Assembly (NCBI RefSeq): GCF_019320115.1
Contig: NC_089581.1
Location: 12,029,707-12,093,706, forward strand
Reading direction: 5' to 3'
Length of the DNA stretch: 64,000 nucleotides
Origin: Miscanthus floridulus
Taxonomy: Eukaryota > Streptophyta > Magnoliopsida > Poales > Poaceae
The notes beneath the pieces are model-generated. The model worked only from the letters and a program-made list of their open reading frames with translations, was not told the origin of the DNA and searched no databases. The position numbers were made by a program, and so were the translations under genes. Below are positions 35,986 through 48,048 of the stretch, piece after piece (position 1 is the stretch's first letter; the number at the start of each line of letters is the position of its first letter).

Positions 35986-38900
35986 ATGGCCGGCGACATC
36001 GTCGTTGTTGAGGCGGACCCCTGGGATCCATCGGACATCACCGAGGAGATGCTCCAGTCGCTTGTCGACGGTGGACTCCTCCGCCCGGTGATAGACCCCA
36101 CTAGGCCGGAGTGGATTGCTCCGTACGGCGAGCCGGAGCCGAGGCCTCACGATGGCTATGTCGTGAGCTTCGTCTCCTTCCACGAGCGTGGCCTTGGCAT
36201 CCTGGCGGACTGGTTCATGCAGGTGCTCCCACACTACTACGGCATGGAGCTCCATAATTTTAATCCCAACTCCATCGCTCAGGCGGCTATCTTTGTTGCT
36301 GTCTGCGAGGGGTATTTAGGGATCACTCCCCATTGGGAGTTGTGGCTCCATCTGTTCCGGGCGGGGCATACTACCAAGCCAATGGGCACGTCAGGTAAGA
36401 GGAAGGCGGCGAGGGCCGGAGGCTGCACTCTCCAAGTGCGTTAGGACCGCCTGCACCTCTACATCATGGCCCAACTCGCGTCCTCCAACCGCCGGTGGTA
36501 CACGAGTTGGTTTTACCTCTGCAACGATGATGGAGGACTTCCCCCCTACACTTGGCGGATTGTGGGGAGTTGCCGGGAGAGATGGAAGTGGGGTGTCCCG
36601 AAGGTCGACCAGCCCAAGCTAGAGCTGCTCCTAGAGGGGTTGGCGAGGCTGCGGGGCCATGGCCTCACTGTGGCTGTGGTCGTGACCACCTTCCACCGCC
36701 GGAGGGTGCTGCCGCTGATGGCTCGGCAGCGGCGGCTATTCGAGATGAAGCCGGGTGAGCCCATTGAGGGCACCTGGATGTCCTCCTCCGCCCTTTCTGA
36801 CGAGGAAATTCTTCGTCGGGTGGGGGAGACGGTAGAGGCGAAGCTGAGGGGCGGCAACTTGACCCCTATCGCGATGCGGCCATCGTGGGGGTTCCTTTCA
36901 CTGGTAAGTCATGTGCCGCTGTAGCCTCTGAACCTCCTCAGTCTCCCCTTACCCCTTGTTCCCTCATGCGCGTTTGTCGTTTCTTCAGGGGATGAGGGAC
37001 GTGCGCTCCTCTCCGCCGCTCGTTCCCGAGGACGCGAGGCGGTGGGCGATCAACCGGGCACACACCGACGCACAAAAGACACAGGAGGACGCCAAGACGG
37101 TGAAGCGCACGAGGCAAATCCTCGCGCACGAAGGGTTAGATCAGCGCCGCCGTCAACAAAGGAAAGATGGCCTCCCGTTGGAGGAATCCCCGTCGCTGTC
37201 GCTGTCGATGGAGGCCTCGGACGGGGATGACGAGGGCGAGGGGGGCGAGGTCCCCTGGACCACCTCCCTGACGTAGTGGAGGTGGTGCCTGGGGCGCTGG
37301 CAAGCAGCTCGGCACCCCCGAGAGGGGGAGGAGAAGCGGACCCGGGGCCGACGGTTGCCTGCTCCGGGGCCGAGGCCGACACGCCCGAGGCACGGGCGTT
37401 AGGAAAACGCGCCATCAGCCCGGTAGGCTTGGCGGCCATGGTGGAGCAGGTGGTGGTGGAGGCGACACCACCGCCCCCACAGAGGACCGAAGGGGCGCCG
37501 GGGTCCGCTGAGGACCGACCGGCACCGATGGATACGGAGGCGACGCCACTGCCGCTGCCTCCGCCGTTGCGGATGAGGTTTGCTGTGGCGAAGTGGTTGC
37601 CGCCCTGTTCAAAGTAAGTGTATTTTTGGCAGGGTCATAGTGCCTTCCGTTCACTTTTTTGGTCTCACACTGACCCTGTAGGTTAATTTTCCTTAGTCGG
37701 AAGTGGCCTGCGGACGACCTTCCCTTGGCGCCCCTTAAGGCGCTTAAGGCGAGCCCCAGCTCCTCCGCCCACTGGGTGGCGGAGGCACAAGCCGCTATCC
37801 AACGCGGCGCGGCGTCGGCGAGGGTTGACCTGAAAGAGCCGACCACCCAAGGAGGGGCTACCGAGGCGGCCCCTACACCGACGAGAGAGGGAGCGCTTCC
37901 GTCCCACGGGGGCGAGGCTCACGAGTTGGATGGGGCCGGCGTGCCCTTGGTTGCCAAGGCCCCCGGGGTCTCCGAGGCTAAGGCGATGGAGGACAGGGCG
38001 CCCAAGACCGCCGAGACCGCAGTGGCCACGACCGGTGTTTCTGCATCCTCCGAGGCCACGATGGCGGAGGCTGGAGCCCTCGAGGCCGTCGAGGCCATAA
38101 TTGTGGAGGCCAGAGCCCCTGAGATCACTAAGGCCGTCATAATGGCGGCGGGGCCATCCGTCCAGGAGGCGGAGATGAAGGCGGTGGAGGCCTCGGTGGC
38201 GCCCTTGGCTCAGGGCCCGCCGTTGTTGCGAGAGAGCGCCAGGGAGGCGGAGGTCTATCCGATCTCTTCCGACGATACCTCTCGGGCGCAGGAGGTGGTC
38301 GACGCTGAGGATGCCGGTGCCGTGGAACAGCCGGCGCCGATCTGGGATGAGGGAAGTTTGGCCCTTGTGCGGGCGCGACCCAAGCCTTGCGGGTGGGACC
38401 ACCCGCGGGTACTGTGGCGGAGCCGAGACGACCCTGAGGGGGAGCCTCTATTCGCCCTTGAGGATGCAGCCGAGGGCGGGCGCTGGGGCACCTTCGATCA
38501 ATACCGCCAGCTGGCGGAGCGGTCGCTGCGGACGGCGCTATCCGTGGTGGCCGATGAACTACCCGGAGTCGCCCAGGAGCTCGAGACCTGGTCCCTTGGG
38601 AAGTCGGTCTTTCTCCGGCGGGAGAGGGGCATCTTGGACCAACTTCAGCGGCAGAAGGGCCTTCTTGCCGACGCTAACGAGCTCCTGTCGGCGTGAAGCG
38701 CGGAGGTGGAGGACCTCCGCCTTCGCTGTGCCGACGCGAAGGTCGAGGCGGCCACGGCCCAGATGCAGCTCGCCTCTTTGGCGGCGTGGGTCAAGGAGCT
38801 GGAGGAGGAGCTTACCCGCGTGGTCAGCGATCAGGATGCCTTTAGGTCCCGGGCCAAAGAAGCGACGGCCTCGGGCAAGGCCCTTGCCGAGCAGCTGGGG

Positions 38901-39714
38901 GTAGAGGAGAGTGCGCACCAGCTGACAAAAGACGCTCTGAATGAGGCCCTTGCTGCGGTTGAGGCCTCACAAATCGAGGCTGTGGTTTTGAAGGGGACGA
39001 TCGAGGGTGAGTTTCGGTCCCCTTGTTTTGTTTCCTTTTCCTTATGTTCGCTCCCTAACTTCCTTGTGTGACGTAGAGCTGGGAAGTGAAGCTTCCAGGG
39101 CGGCCGAGGCTTCTCGGGTCGAGGCCCAGCGGTTGAGGAAGAAGGTCAAGGCCTGTTAGGTCGAGACCCGACGCTAGGAGCAGAAGGCCAAGGGTGAGTT
39201 CCATGGGCTTCCATCCCTAACTTAGGTTGTTTTTTCCCTCGCTCGACCTCATTCCATTTTCCGCGATGCAGAGTCAGAGGCGGAGATCATTCGGGCTGCC
39301 GAGGCTTCCAGCGTGGTGCAAACGGTGCTCGAGACTGAGATCTGGGAGCACGAGATGCTGAAACGTGCTGCCCTTTCCGCCTGCAAGGCCTTGGAGGTTG
39401 AGGGGGTTCAGTCAGGCAGCTCCCTGGGGAGCCGCTTGATTGCGCTGAGCAGCCAGATGCGCGAGCGGCTCCGAGGGGCGCTGCATACGGGTGTCAAGCG
39501 AGCGTTGGCCGTCATCTCCTCTCACTACCTTGGCGTAGACCTCCTAGCCATCAGTGATGGCTATGTTCTGCCTGATGATGACGAGGAGGCTGACACGGCG
39601 GTCACGAAGCTGATGGAGGCGGCAGAAGGCCCTGGCACGGCGCTGACGACGCTCTTCGAAGAGGAGGTGGTTCCTCCCCTACCATCTACCGGTGCTAAAG
39701 GCCCTGAGCCTTGA
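35986..39714 (+). pseudogene. Antisense extra ORF (aORF) of element C with intron-like gaps
   Basis: It lies opposite gag-pol. The start MAGDIVVVEADPWDP is at 35986; residues GLGILADWFMQVLPHYYGMELHNFNP and ITPHWELWLHLF fit the putative gypsy-type transposon domain (Transposase_28 family). Exon-like parts are about 35986-36903, 36989-37613, 37697-39006, then 39077 onward to TGA at 39712. Donors and acceptors are ctg|gtaagt to cttcag, aaa|gtaagt to ccttag, and gtgagt to cgtag. The third part is Ala/Glu-rich and leads into a coiled-coil-like stretch (38700-39000); the end has KRALAVISSHYLGVDLLAISDGYVLP. Single stops at 36442 (CAG to TAG type) and 38694 (CGA to TGA type), a frame change near 37260 and further stops near 39157 disable it. 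Role unknown. Confidence 0.8.
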
Positions 39715-40329
39715 TCTGGGCCTCGGGGGTTATGTAAAAATAGAATAGGGGTTATTTTTTGTATCGTAACGCTTGTGGCCATCGAGGCCTTTATTTTTTG
39801 AAGTATTTGTGTTTCTTAGTTGTTTTTCTTATGTTTCCGAGCCTCTGCCCTCTGTTGCTCCTGATCAAATTTCATTTGCACAACACCCCCCTGGGGCCTA
39901 AGCCGTCCCTTGAGCGAGAGGTAGTGAGGGAGTGCCGTAGCCCGGAGGCATAGGCAGTCTCGCGACTCTACCGGCCTCTCACTTAGGAAACAGACCTTGG
40001 TCCGAGGAGTTTTTACAACTAATCCGTCGGAGCCTGCTAGGGACTTGGCGTAGGAATTTTTGCGAAAAACAACTGAAGAATGGTGCGTGGGACCTAGGGG
40101 ACACCTAGGGGGTCCCCTATCTAGCCCCCGAGGGAGGCTTGGTTCTGCCAAGGTAGAACCGAGTCTCCCTTGCCATGTTACTGTATTGCCGAGGCCTACG
40201 ATGGGCTCGGGGGGTTTCTCGAAAAATCAGACCAACTAAAGAACGCTTTTTAATTGTATTTCGAGAAAATGACATATACAATGCTTGGAAATTTAGGGAT
40301 AAAAGCGACGTAGCTGTTCTATGTTCCAA

Positions 40330-41430
40330 GCGTTGGTGAAGATTTCGCCCTTCTCGTTGGCCAGCTTGTAGGTCCCGGGCTTCAGTACTTGGGCGATGAT
40401 GTACGGTCCTTCCCATGGCGGGGTCAGCTTGTGGCGGCCCTTGTTGCTCTATGCTAGCCTCAACACCAGGTCGCCTACCTTCAAGTCTTGGCCTCGGACG
40501 CGTCGGGCCTGATAGCGCCGCAGGCTCTGCTGGTATTTGGCCGAGTGTAGTAGCGCGATGTCTCGGGCTTCCTCCAGTTGATCAAGGGCGTCCTCTTGGG
40601 TGGTGCGGTTACTTTGTTCGTTATAGGCTTGCAGCCTCGGGGAACCATATTCCAAGTTGGTGGGGAGGATGGCCTCGGCCCCATAGACTAGGAAGAAAGG
40701 CGTGAATCCCGTGGCTCGGCTTGGAGTGTTCCTCAGGCTCTAGATGACCGACGGGAGTTCGGCGAGCCATTTCTTGCCAAACTTTTTCAACCGGTTGTGA
40801 ATCCTTGGCTTGAGGCCTTGTAGGATCATGCCGTTGGCACGCTCTACTTGGCCGTTGGTCCTTGGGTGTCCTACGGCTGACCAGGCCACACGGATGTGAT
40901 GGTCATCACAAAATGTCAGGAACTTTTTGCCGGTGAACTGCGTCCCATTGTCAGTGATGATGGTGTTGGGGACCCCAAACTTGTGGATAATGTCAGTGAA
41001 GAACAGCACCGCCTGCTCGGATTTGATTCGATTGATCGAACGAGCCTCGATCTATTTGGAGAACTTATCGATTGATACCAGTAGATGGGTGTAGCCCTCG
41101 GGGGCCTTTTGCAGAGGCCCGACCATGTCGAGCCCCCACATGGCAGACGGCCACATGATGGGGATGGTTTGCAGGGCCAGGGCCGGGAGATGTGTCTGCT
41201 GAGCATAGTACTAGCATCCTTCGTAGGAGCATACTAGCTTGGTAGCGTCGGCGACTGCCATCGGCCAGTAGAACCCTTGGCGGAAAGCGTTCCCTACGAG
41301 CGTCCGAGGCGCCACATGGTGCCCACAGGCGCTTGCGTGTAAGTCCCAAAGCAGGGCTTGGCCCACCTCAGAACTGATACATCGTTGGAGGACACCTGAG
41401 GGACTTCGCCTGTACAATTCGTCATTGTAG
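40330..41430 (-). pseudogene. Integrase region of element C
   Basis: Minus strand: a His/Cys zinc-binding part near 41380-41200, then the catalytic core. The core keeps VSIDKFSK (first Asp), TIITDNGTQFTGKKF (second Asp) and NGQVERANGMIL (Glu), so the D-D-E triad is present. A TGG-to-TAG stop follows SIDKFSK near 41053, and further frame breaks occur. A C-terminal part reading VRGQDLKVGDLVLRL lies near 40450-40510. The segment 39715-40330, between this and the aORF end, is noncoding and lies where the two opposite frames converge. Confidence 0.85.
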
Positions 41431-41462
41431 AGGGCGTAGATCTTGGCTCAGCGCGCAAGCCG

Positions 41463-42431
41463 TCACGCTTCGATTCTGTCGTCAGGGAGCTCCCCCCGAT
41501 CAAGCCAATCGAGGAACGAGACTCGCCAATCCGCGTCCTGATTAGTCTGTGGAGGCTCGGCATTGACTTCCATGACCTCGGGCTCGGTCGAGGGGGTCTC
41601 GGCAGCAGAGGGGGCGTCGAGCTTTGCCTTGGGTTCCACAGGTGGGCCCTCCTCTATTGTCGAGGTGCAGCCAATGGAAGGTTTCTGGAGGTCTCTGGCA
41701 AAGACATTCAGGGGGACCGAGGCCTGTGCCGAGGCCATCTTTGCCAGCTCGTCGGCGGCCTCGTTGTACTTCCGTGCGACGTGATTTAGTTCGAGACCGT
41801 CGAACTTGTCTTCTAGGCGTCGTACCAACTTGCAGTAAGCCTCCATTTTGGGGTCGAGGCAATTTGACTCCTTCATCACTTGATCTATGATGAGCCACGA
41901 GTCGCCTCGGACGTCAAGGCACCGTGCCCCAAGTTCAATGGCGACTTATAAGCCGTTGATGAGGGCCTCGTATTTGGCCACGTTGTTGGAGGCGGCGAAG
42001 TGGAGCCGCACCATGTAGCACATGTGTACTCCAAGGGGTGAAATGAAGAGCAGACCCACGCCTGCCCCGGTCTTCATCAAGGATCTGTCGAAGTATAGGG
42101 TCCAGCACTCCGTCTGAATTTGAGCAGGTGGTAGTTGGGTATCTGTCCATTCAGCCACGAAATCGGCCAAGACCTGAGACTTGATCGCTTTTCGAGGCGC
42201 AAAGGTCAAGGTTTCCCCCATAAGCTCGACAGCCCACTTGGCTATCCTGCCCGAGGCCTCCCGGTTATGAACTATCTCGCCCAGGGGGAAAGATGATACC
42301 ACAGTCACTGGGTGCGACTCGAAGTAGTGACGCAGTTTGTGCCGGACCAGGACCATGGTGTAGACCAGCTTCTAGATGTGGGGGTAGCGTGCTTTGGTCT
42401 CGGAGAGCACCTCGCTGATGAAATAAACAGG
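41463..42431 (-). pseudogene. RNase H region of element C
   Basis: Two open pieces, 42356-41946 and 41879-41463, cover the RNase H domain and the linker to integrase. The motif LYFDRSLMKTGAG keeps the first Asp but has Arg where Gly is usual, and ASNNVAKYEALINGL has Lys where Glu of the usual AEYEAL is expected, so a catalytic residue is probably lost. KYNEAADELAKMAS carries a later Asp. A CGA-to-TGA type stop separates this from the RT frame at 42432. Confidence 0.82.
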
Positions 42432-43532
42432 TCATTGGGTGGGCAGAGTATGCCCCTCTTCCTGCCTTTCTACCACTACAGCAGCGCTGACCACTTGGGT
42501 CGTTGCGGCGACATAGAGTAAAAGGGCCTCGTCCCTAGCTGGGGGTACTAGGACGGGAGGATTTGTGAGCAGCCTCTTGAGTTTGTCGAGGGCTTCTTCG
42601 GCCTCGGGGGTCCAGGAAAAGCGCTCGGATTTTCTCAAGAGTCGGTATAGAGGCAAACCTTTTTCACTAAGGCGCGAGATGAAGCGGCTCAGGGCCGTAA
42701 GGCATCCCATGACCCTCTGCACTCCCTTGAGGTCTCTAATTGGTCCCATGCTGGTTATGGCCGAGACCTTCTCTGGGTTGGCTTCAATGCCGCGTTCCGA
42801 GACTATGAATCCCAAGAGCATGCCTCGGGGGACCCCGAACACACACTTCTCGGGATTGAGCTTGATGCCCTTCTCTCTAAGGCATTTGAAGGTTATCCTC
42901 AAGTCGTCGACGAGACCCTCAGCCTTTCTAGTCTTGACCACGATGTCGTCTACATAGGCCTCGATAGTCCGCCCAATGTTGTCACCAAAGACCTGGGTCA
43001 TGCACTGCTGGTACATGGCACCTGCGTTTCTGAGGCTAAAGGGCATCGTCACGTAGCAGTACATGCCGAATGGTGTGATGAAAGAAGTCGCGAGCTGGTT
43101 GGACTCTTTCATCTTGATTTGATGGTAACCAGAATACGCATCAAGGAAAGACAGGGTCTCGCACCCTACAGTGGAATCAACGATTTGATCGATTCGAGGT
43201 AATGGGAAGGGGACCTTTGGACAGGCTTGGTTCAAACCGGTGTAGTCTACACACATCCTCCATTTCCCATTTTTCTTCTTGACTAACACGGGGTTAGCCA
43301 ACCACTCTGGGTGGGACACTTCCTTGATGAGCCCGGCCGCCAAGAGTTTCTGTACCTCCTCTCCGATGGCCCTGCGCTTTTCCTCGTTGAAGCCGCATAG
43401 GCGTTGCCTCGCCGGTCTAGACCCGGCCCAGATGTCTAGGGCGTGCTCGGCGACCTGCCTCGATATGCCCGGCATGTCCGAGGGACTCCATGCGAATATG
43501 TTGGCTTTCGCATGGAGGAAGTCGACGAGCAC
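42432..43532 (-). CDS. Open reverse transcriptase segment of element C pol (366 codons)
   Basis: This is the longest intact frame of the window. It starts within pol, so its first Met is not a natural start. It contains AKANIFAWSPSDMPGI, RMCVDYTGLNQACPK, FLDAYSGYHQIKM, YVTMPFSLRNAGA and the metal-binding YVDDIVVK (residues about 193-200), then GFIVSERGIEANPEK and the connection region up to LPTQ. These motifs match Ty3/gypsy RT in order and spacing. The enzyme would copy element RNA into DNA in the particle. Because neighbouring gag, RNase H and integrase have stops, it is only a retained domain. Confidence 0.88.
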   Translation of the reverse strand: MLVDFLHAKANIFAWSPSDMPGISRQVAEHALDIWAGSRPARQRLCGFNEEKRRAIGEEVQKLLAAGLIKEVSHPEWLANPVLVKKKNGKWRMCVDYTGLNQACPKVPFPLPRIDQIVDSTVGCETLSFLDAYSGYHQIKMKESNQLATSFITPFGMYCYVTMPFSLRNAGAMYQQCMTQVFGDNIGRTIEAYVDDIVVKTRKAEGLVDDLRITFKCLREKGIKLNPEKCVFGVPRGMLLGFIVSERGIEANPEKVSAITSMGPIRDLKGVQRVMGCLTALSRFISRLSEKGLPLYRLLRKSERFSWTPEAEEALDKLKRLLTNPPVLVPPARDEALLLYVAATTQVVSAAVVVERQEEGHTLPTQ

Positions 43533-43538
43533 GACTTC

Positions 43539-44130
43539 CTATTTGATGTCGAGGGTGGCGCTGATCCTCAGCGCTCGATCGTCAGGGCAGGCAGGGTCGA
43601 CCAGGATGAGTTTAATGGCCTCCACGGGCTCAAACGCCCCTGTGCGATGCTTGGAGTCAAGCGCCTCGCCACTGAGTTGGTCGAGGTGGGCTATGAGGGT
43701 CTCGGCCTCCGCAAGAGCCTCGGCGTACTCGATGCACTCAACATCGCAGTCGTATGCATGTTCGTACGTGGACTTAATCGTGATGATACCACTGGGGCCT
43801 AGCATCTTGAGCTTGAGGTAGGTATAGTTGGGGACTGCCATGAACTTGGCGTAGCACGGCCGCCCCAGAATGGCGTGGTAGGCTCCCCCGAACCCGACTA
43901 CCTCGAAGATAAGGACTTCCTTGCGGTAGTTGGAGGGGGTGCCAAAGCAGACGGGAAGGTCGATGCGCTCGAGGGGTCACGTGCGCTTCCCTGGCACGAT
44001 GCCGTGGAAGGGTGCGACGTCGCCTCGGAGCCTCGATCGGTCGATCTCCAAGAGCTCCAGGGTGTTGGCGTAGAGGATATTGAGGCCGTTGCCTCTGTCC
44101 ATCAACACCTTGAAGAGTCGAGTGTTGCCG
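43539..44130 (-). pseudogene. Aspartic protease region of element C
   Basis: The active-site segment near 44110-44080 reads VLMDRGNGLNILY, where the group usually has D-G-G-S or D-G-G-N. The substitution of Gly by Arg should harm activity. YHAILGRPCYAKFMAVPNYTYLKLKMLGP follows near 43880-43800, as in E1 and B. The open frame ends at TAG or TGA-type stops near 43539, just before RT. Confidence 0.82.
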
Positions 44131-44259
44131 ATGATCGGGTCGACAACCAGTGGGTATTGCCTGAGATTCGGAACATGGTCAGGGTGGTCGTCTCGATCAA
44201 AGGTGATCGCCTCCCAAGACTAGTCGAGGTACCGGGGGGTGGCCACTTTGATCAAGAAG

Positions 44260-46430
44260 ACCTCTCGGCGTTCCCTCTTGCGTTGTCGCGCCGTAAGGCA
44301 TGCCGAGGGTCCGCCGAAGATCATGAAGGCGTTGCATACCTCGGGGAACCCGTCGTCCTTGTCCTCGTCCGGTCGCCGGCGCCCTTCCGCTTGGCGTCAT
44401 CATCGGGGAGCCCGAGCCTAGCATAGTAACATCGCAGCATGGAGCAATCCTCGAGAGCGTGCTTGACCGGGCCCTAGTGGTAAGGGTAGGGTTTCTTGAG
44501 CATGTCGTTGAAAGGCCTTGGGCCTTTGAAGCCTCGGGGGTTCTTGCATTCTGTGGCCACGACAAGATCAGCCTCCAGGACCTCCTGCTTCCCCAGGCGC
44601 CCCTTTTTCTTTCTCTTGGGGAGGTGGGAGGCTGAGGCCTCGGGGGGCTCGTCCCTCCGCTTACCCTTGGTGTCGGTGCCGGGGAAGATGGCTCCGATAG
44701 CCTCTTCACCCGAGGCGAAGCTGGTGGTGATGTCGAGGAGCACGGCAGCAGAGTGTGGCACGTTCCAACCTAACTCTCAGACCAAGTCCCGACAAGTGGT
44801 GCCGGAGAGGAAAGCCTGGACGATCTCTGAGTCGCCGACGCTGGGCAACTCGGTGCACTGTTTGGAGAAGCGCCGGATGAAGTCTCGGAGAGACTCGCCT
44901 AGCTTCTGGCGACAGCTCTTAAGATCCTAGGAGTTCCCAGGGTGCACGTATATGCCCTGGAAGTTCCCAACGAAGATCCTCACCAAGTTGCGCCAGTCGT
45001 GGATTTGTGAGGGAGGAAGGTGCTCGAGCCAGGCTCGCGCTGAGTCCAACAAGAGCAAGGGGAGGTTGCGGATGATGAGCAGGTCATCATCCGCGCCACC
45101 TAGTTGGTAGGCCAGGCAGTAATCGGCAAGCCAGAGTTCAGGGTTGGTCTTGCCACTGTACTTCGTGAGATTGGCTGGTTGCCGAAACCGGGCGGGGAAA
45201 AGAGCAGCGCGGATGGCCCTACTAAAGACCTAAGGGCCTGGCGGTTCAGGGGAAGGACTGCGGGGCCCTCGTTGTCGTGGCGTCGTCGCCTGCTGACCAC
45301 CTCATGGTCTCCCTGTATCTCGCGTCGATTGCCGAGGCAGTCCAGAAGCACGGGGACCCTATGGGCTATTGGCGCTCGGTCGGGCTCGGGACAAGCCGGG
45401 GCTTCCCTGTCCTGCCGAGGCGGTGCCATGGGCAGGTTCGAGGCACCCCCGTGTCGTCGGGAGGCAGAACTCTCGGCCTACTGAACCACGGCGGTCTCTA
45501 GGAGATCCCGGAGCTCGCCGCGGACCCGCCGCCCCTCCGTGGTAGAAGGCTCGAGCATTGCGCATACCAGCATTGTCGCAGCCGTGATGTTCTAGCTTGC
45601 GTGATTGAAGACTGGGGGTTGCTCACTCCCTTCGTCGTCATGGATGCGATGATGCACATCGCGGGCCCTCCGTCGGGCTCCCCCACCTTCGCCGCGACCT
45701 CGCTGTTCCTGTTCGAGAGAGTCTCAAAGCTGTTGCAGAAGGAGTTGGTCTTGTTCGACCTTGGCCTGGAGCTCATGGAGCTGTTCTAGGTCTGGGCGCT
45801 GAGGTCGTGCAAGAGCGACGTTCTCATTTCATGCGGCCGGCAGGACATTGCGTGGGGGTGTGGCGGCGCCTGCACCTGGGCGAAGCGGGGAATAGCTACC
45901 TGCCCCCTCGTCCTCTTCGCCCGCCCTTGGCATCCCGAGCCTAACATGAAAACACTCGCGAGTGGGGTTGTAGGTGCCTTCGTCGTTGGAGTCAGAGTAG
46001 CCAAAGCAGTAGTCGCTTGCAGCCAAGAACTGGCGCAAAGCCCTAGGGTCGTGGAGTCCAGAGAAATCCACTTCGGGCCATGCCTCGTCCTCATCCGAGG
46101 AGTCGGCGTGGGTGCTCAGGTCGAGAGTGAAGCGCTGGTGGCATTCCGAGGGATCCTCGTGAGCGGCAGTGTAAGCGTGGGCATAAGAGGCGGCGGCATT
46201 TCTCAACCCAAAGGGGTATGGGGATGGTGCCGTCGCCAGATTATGCTCCGCCGGGGTCGGTTCTTCAGGGAGTGGTGGAGCGGAGCTTGACGACTGGACA
46301 TCACCGCGTGCCACCAGCGATTTTCCTTTGTCCAAGCTCAGGCTAGACAGGTCCCCAGCCAGGGACCCTGTGCCAACAGCTGGTCGTAGGATATAGGCGG
46401 GGAGTGGCGTGCCGCCCCAGATTCGCATAG
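44260..46430 (-). pseudogene. gag region of element C
   Basis: The N-terminal part, 46428-45829, is open for 199 codons and acidic, with YPFGLRNAAASYAHAY resembling the N-terminal gag piece of E1. The core near 45170-44960 has TNPELWLADYCLAYQLGGADDD and LLDSARAWLEHLPP, equivalent to the E1 gag core. The C-terminal part, 44761-44474, carries SFASGEEAIGAIF and a basic KRKKKGRLGK stretch. Stops separate the parts. It would make the particle protein. Confidence 0.83.
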
Positions 46431-46688
46431 CGTTGGGGTGGCCTTGCTCGCATCGTGCCTGGCGAGCGCGGCGAGAGCAGCCGCCCGGGTGCCGCCTGCG
46501 CCTGGGCTACCGGTGCATAACTTCATCGTCAGGCGGTGGGGCTAGAGGAGTGAGGAGTACCATATCGTACTCATGCCCTAGAGACATGAACTCTAGGCTC
46601 CCGAACCAAACCATGATGCCGAGACGCAATGGTCGTACGGGGTCTACCATCCGGAACTTGCTAGGATGACAAAACTGACACGCAGAGG

Positions 46689-46707
46689 CCCCTACCTGGC
46701 GCGCCAA
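46689..46707 (-). promoter_or_regulatory. Primer-binding site of element C
   Basis: Minus strand TTGGCGCGCCAGGTAGGGG, adjacent to the 5' LTR. Sites in E1 and A are variants of it. Confidence 0.8.
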
Positions 46708-46708
46708 C

Positions 46709-48043
46709 TGTCGATGTTTCGGACCGGGGGGTCCTCAACCAACTAGTGAATTTGTTCTGCATGCTCCTAATTCCGGATGGTGATGCAAAGAGACACAAGG
46801 TTTATACTGGTTTAGGCAATCGATGCCCTACGTCCAGTCTGAGAGATCGATCTTGTATTCCTTGCATCGGAGTGCTCGTAGTAGGGGTTACAAGCTATGG
46901 GAGAGAGGGAGCTAGTCCCAGGTCTCGGCAAGGTGTCGTGTGGGCCGCTTGAGGCGTTGCTCCCAGGCGGCAGGGATGAGCGCGTGTGTGTGTGCTACAA
47001 GGTGTTCTTCTCTCTTTCTCCCCCTCTAAGTGGCCCAAGTCCTCTCCTTTTATAGTTGAAGGGAGGACAAGGATAGTACATGTATTACTATGTGGTGTCG
47101 TGCCAACAGGGGCAGCATGTCCGAGCCCTATGGCCTGTTCCTGTGGCGGCGTGGTCGTCGGAGTGGTCCGTCCTTGGAGCACTAGGGCGGCGTGGCTGTC
47201 CCATCCGATCCTGTGCATCGTGGGAGCCTCGGGACAACCTCAGAGTGGGTGCAGCAGTGGACGTGCAGACCACTGTGGACGGACTATGCGCGAGGCTGAG
47301 GCTTGATCGGCACCGAGGCCGCATCATAGTGGGGGGTCTCGGCGGGCACGAACCCCAAGATAGCTGAGACCTTGGTGTATAGTGCCGAGGCCTCGAGTGG
47401 GCGGCTGATCTGATGCATCGGCTTGGAGGCGGTGATGATCCGGGCCAAGTTGTCCGCGTGATGTTGTTTTTGAGGCGGGGATCACGGGGCACAGTGTAGT
47501 ATGGGCGCTGATCGTGGGCACAACGTCAGAACACAGTGGCCGGTAATCCCCGCCATGCCCTGTCCCAGCCGGTATGGCGTTGATGCGACCTCAGGTCCCG
47601 TCGGCCATTCTATGGCATCGAGCCATCGTCCGGCTGAGATTGTGAGAGTGGTTGAAGCATTAATGAGACATGACACACTGTCGGGAGCATCGGTCGAGGC
47701 GGGGGGCGACGGGCTATGGACGAGCCGGCCTCGAGCGATGCGGAGAATGAGGCCTCGCGTGAGACGGAGATCGGACTCCTTACCGAGGCATGCGCGAGAG
47801 GCCTCGCGCAATACGGAGAATGCACCCCCTGTTGAGGCCTTCCATGGAGAGCCTCGTGCGAGGCGGAGTTCGCGTCAGGACGCCGAGACCTCCTACGCGA
47901 GGCTCGAGGTGAGGCGGAGGACCTGGTGGGCTTGGCGTGGCGGGTGAGGGGCCCATGGCTTACCTTCTAGCTTTGTTTTTTGATAGGACTTTGGTGACCC
48001 CTTCGATGTTCGCTCAAGGTACCCCGTTCTAAGGTACCCGACA
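46709..48043 (-). repeat. 5' LTR of element C (1335 bp)
   Basis: It runs from tgtcgatgtttcgg to aaggtacccgaca. A minus-strand TATA-like ctataaaagg is near 47048-47057, as in the partner. It has one copy fewer of the gcctcgcg ... gatcggactcc unit (47750-47820). Confidence 0.94.
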
Positions 48044-48048
48044 CCCGA

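Larger units (their letters stand above)
32400..48043 (-). mobile_element. Ty3/gypsy (Tat-like) element C, youngest of the nest
   Basis: LTRs are 32400-33809 and 46709-48043. Flanks CCCGG (32395-32399) and CCCGA (48044-48048) are the target duplication with one difference. The intact LTR of D at about 55866-55872 shows the unbroken site. On the minus strand: PBS, gag, PR, RT, RNase H, integrase; then the antisense ORF and 3' LTR. Total 15.6 kb. In the first 250 LTR bases I count nine substitutions, all transitions, and one indel. RT is open for 366 codons, but stops elsewhere make the copy nonfunctional. Confidence 0.95.

Noticed and set aside
37683..38402. 239-codon minus-strand frame
   Set aside because: Antisense to the Ala/Glu-rich part of the aORF; low-complexity and without domain.
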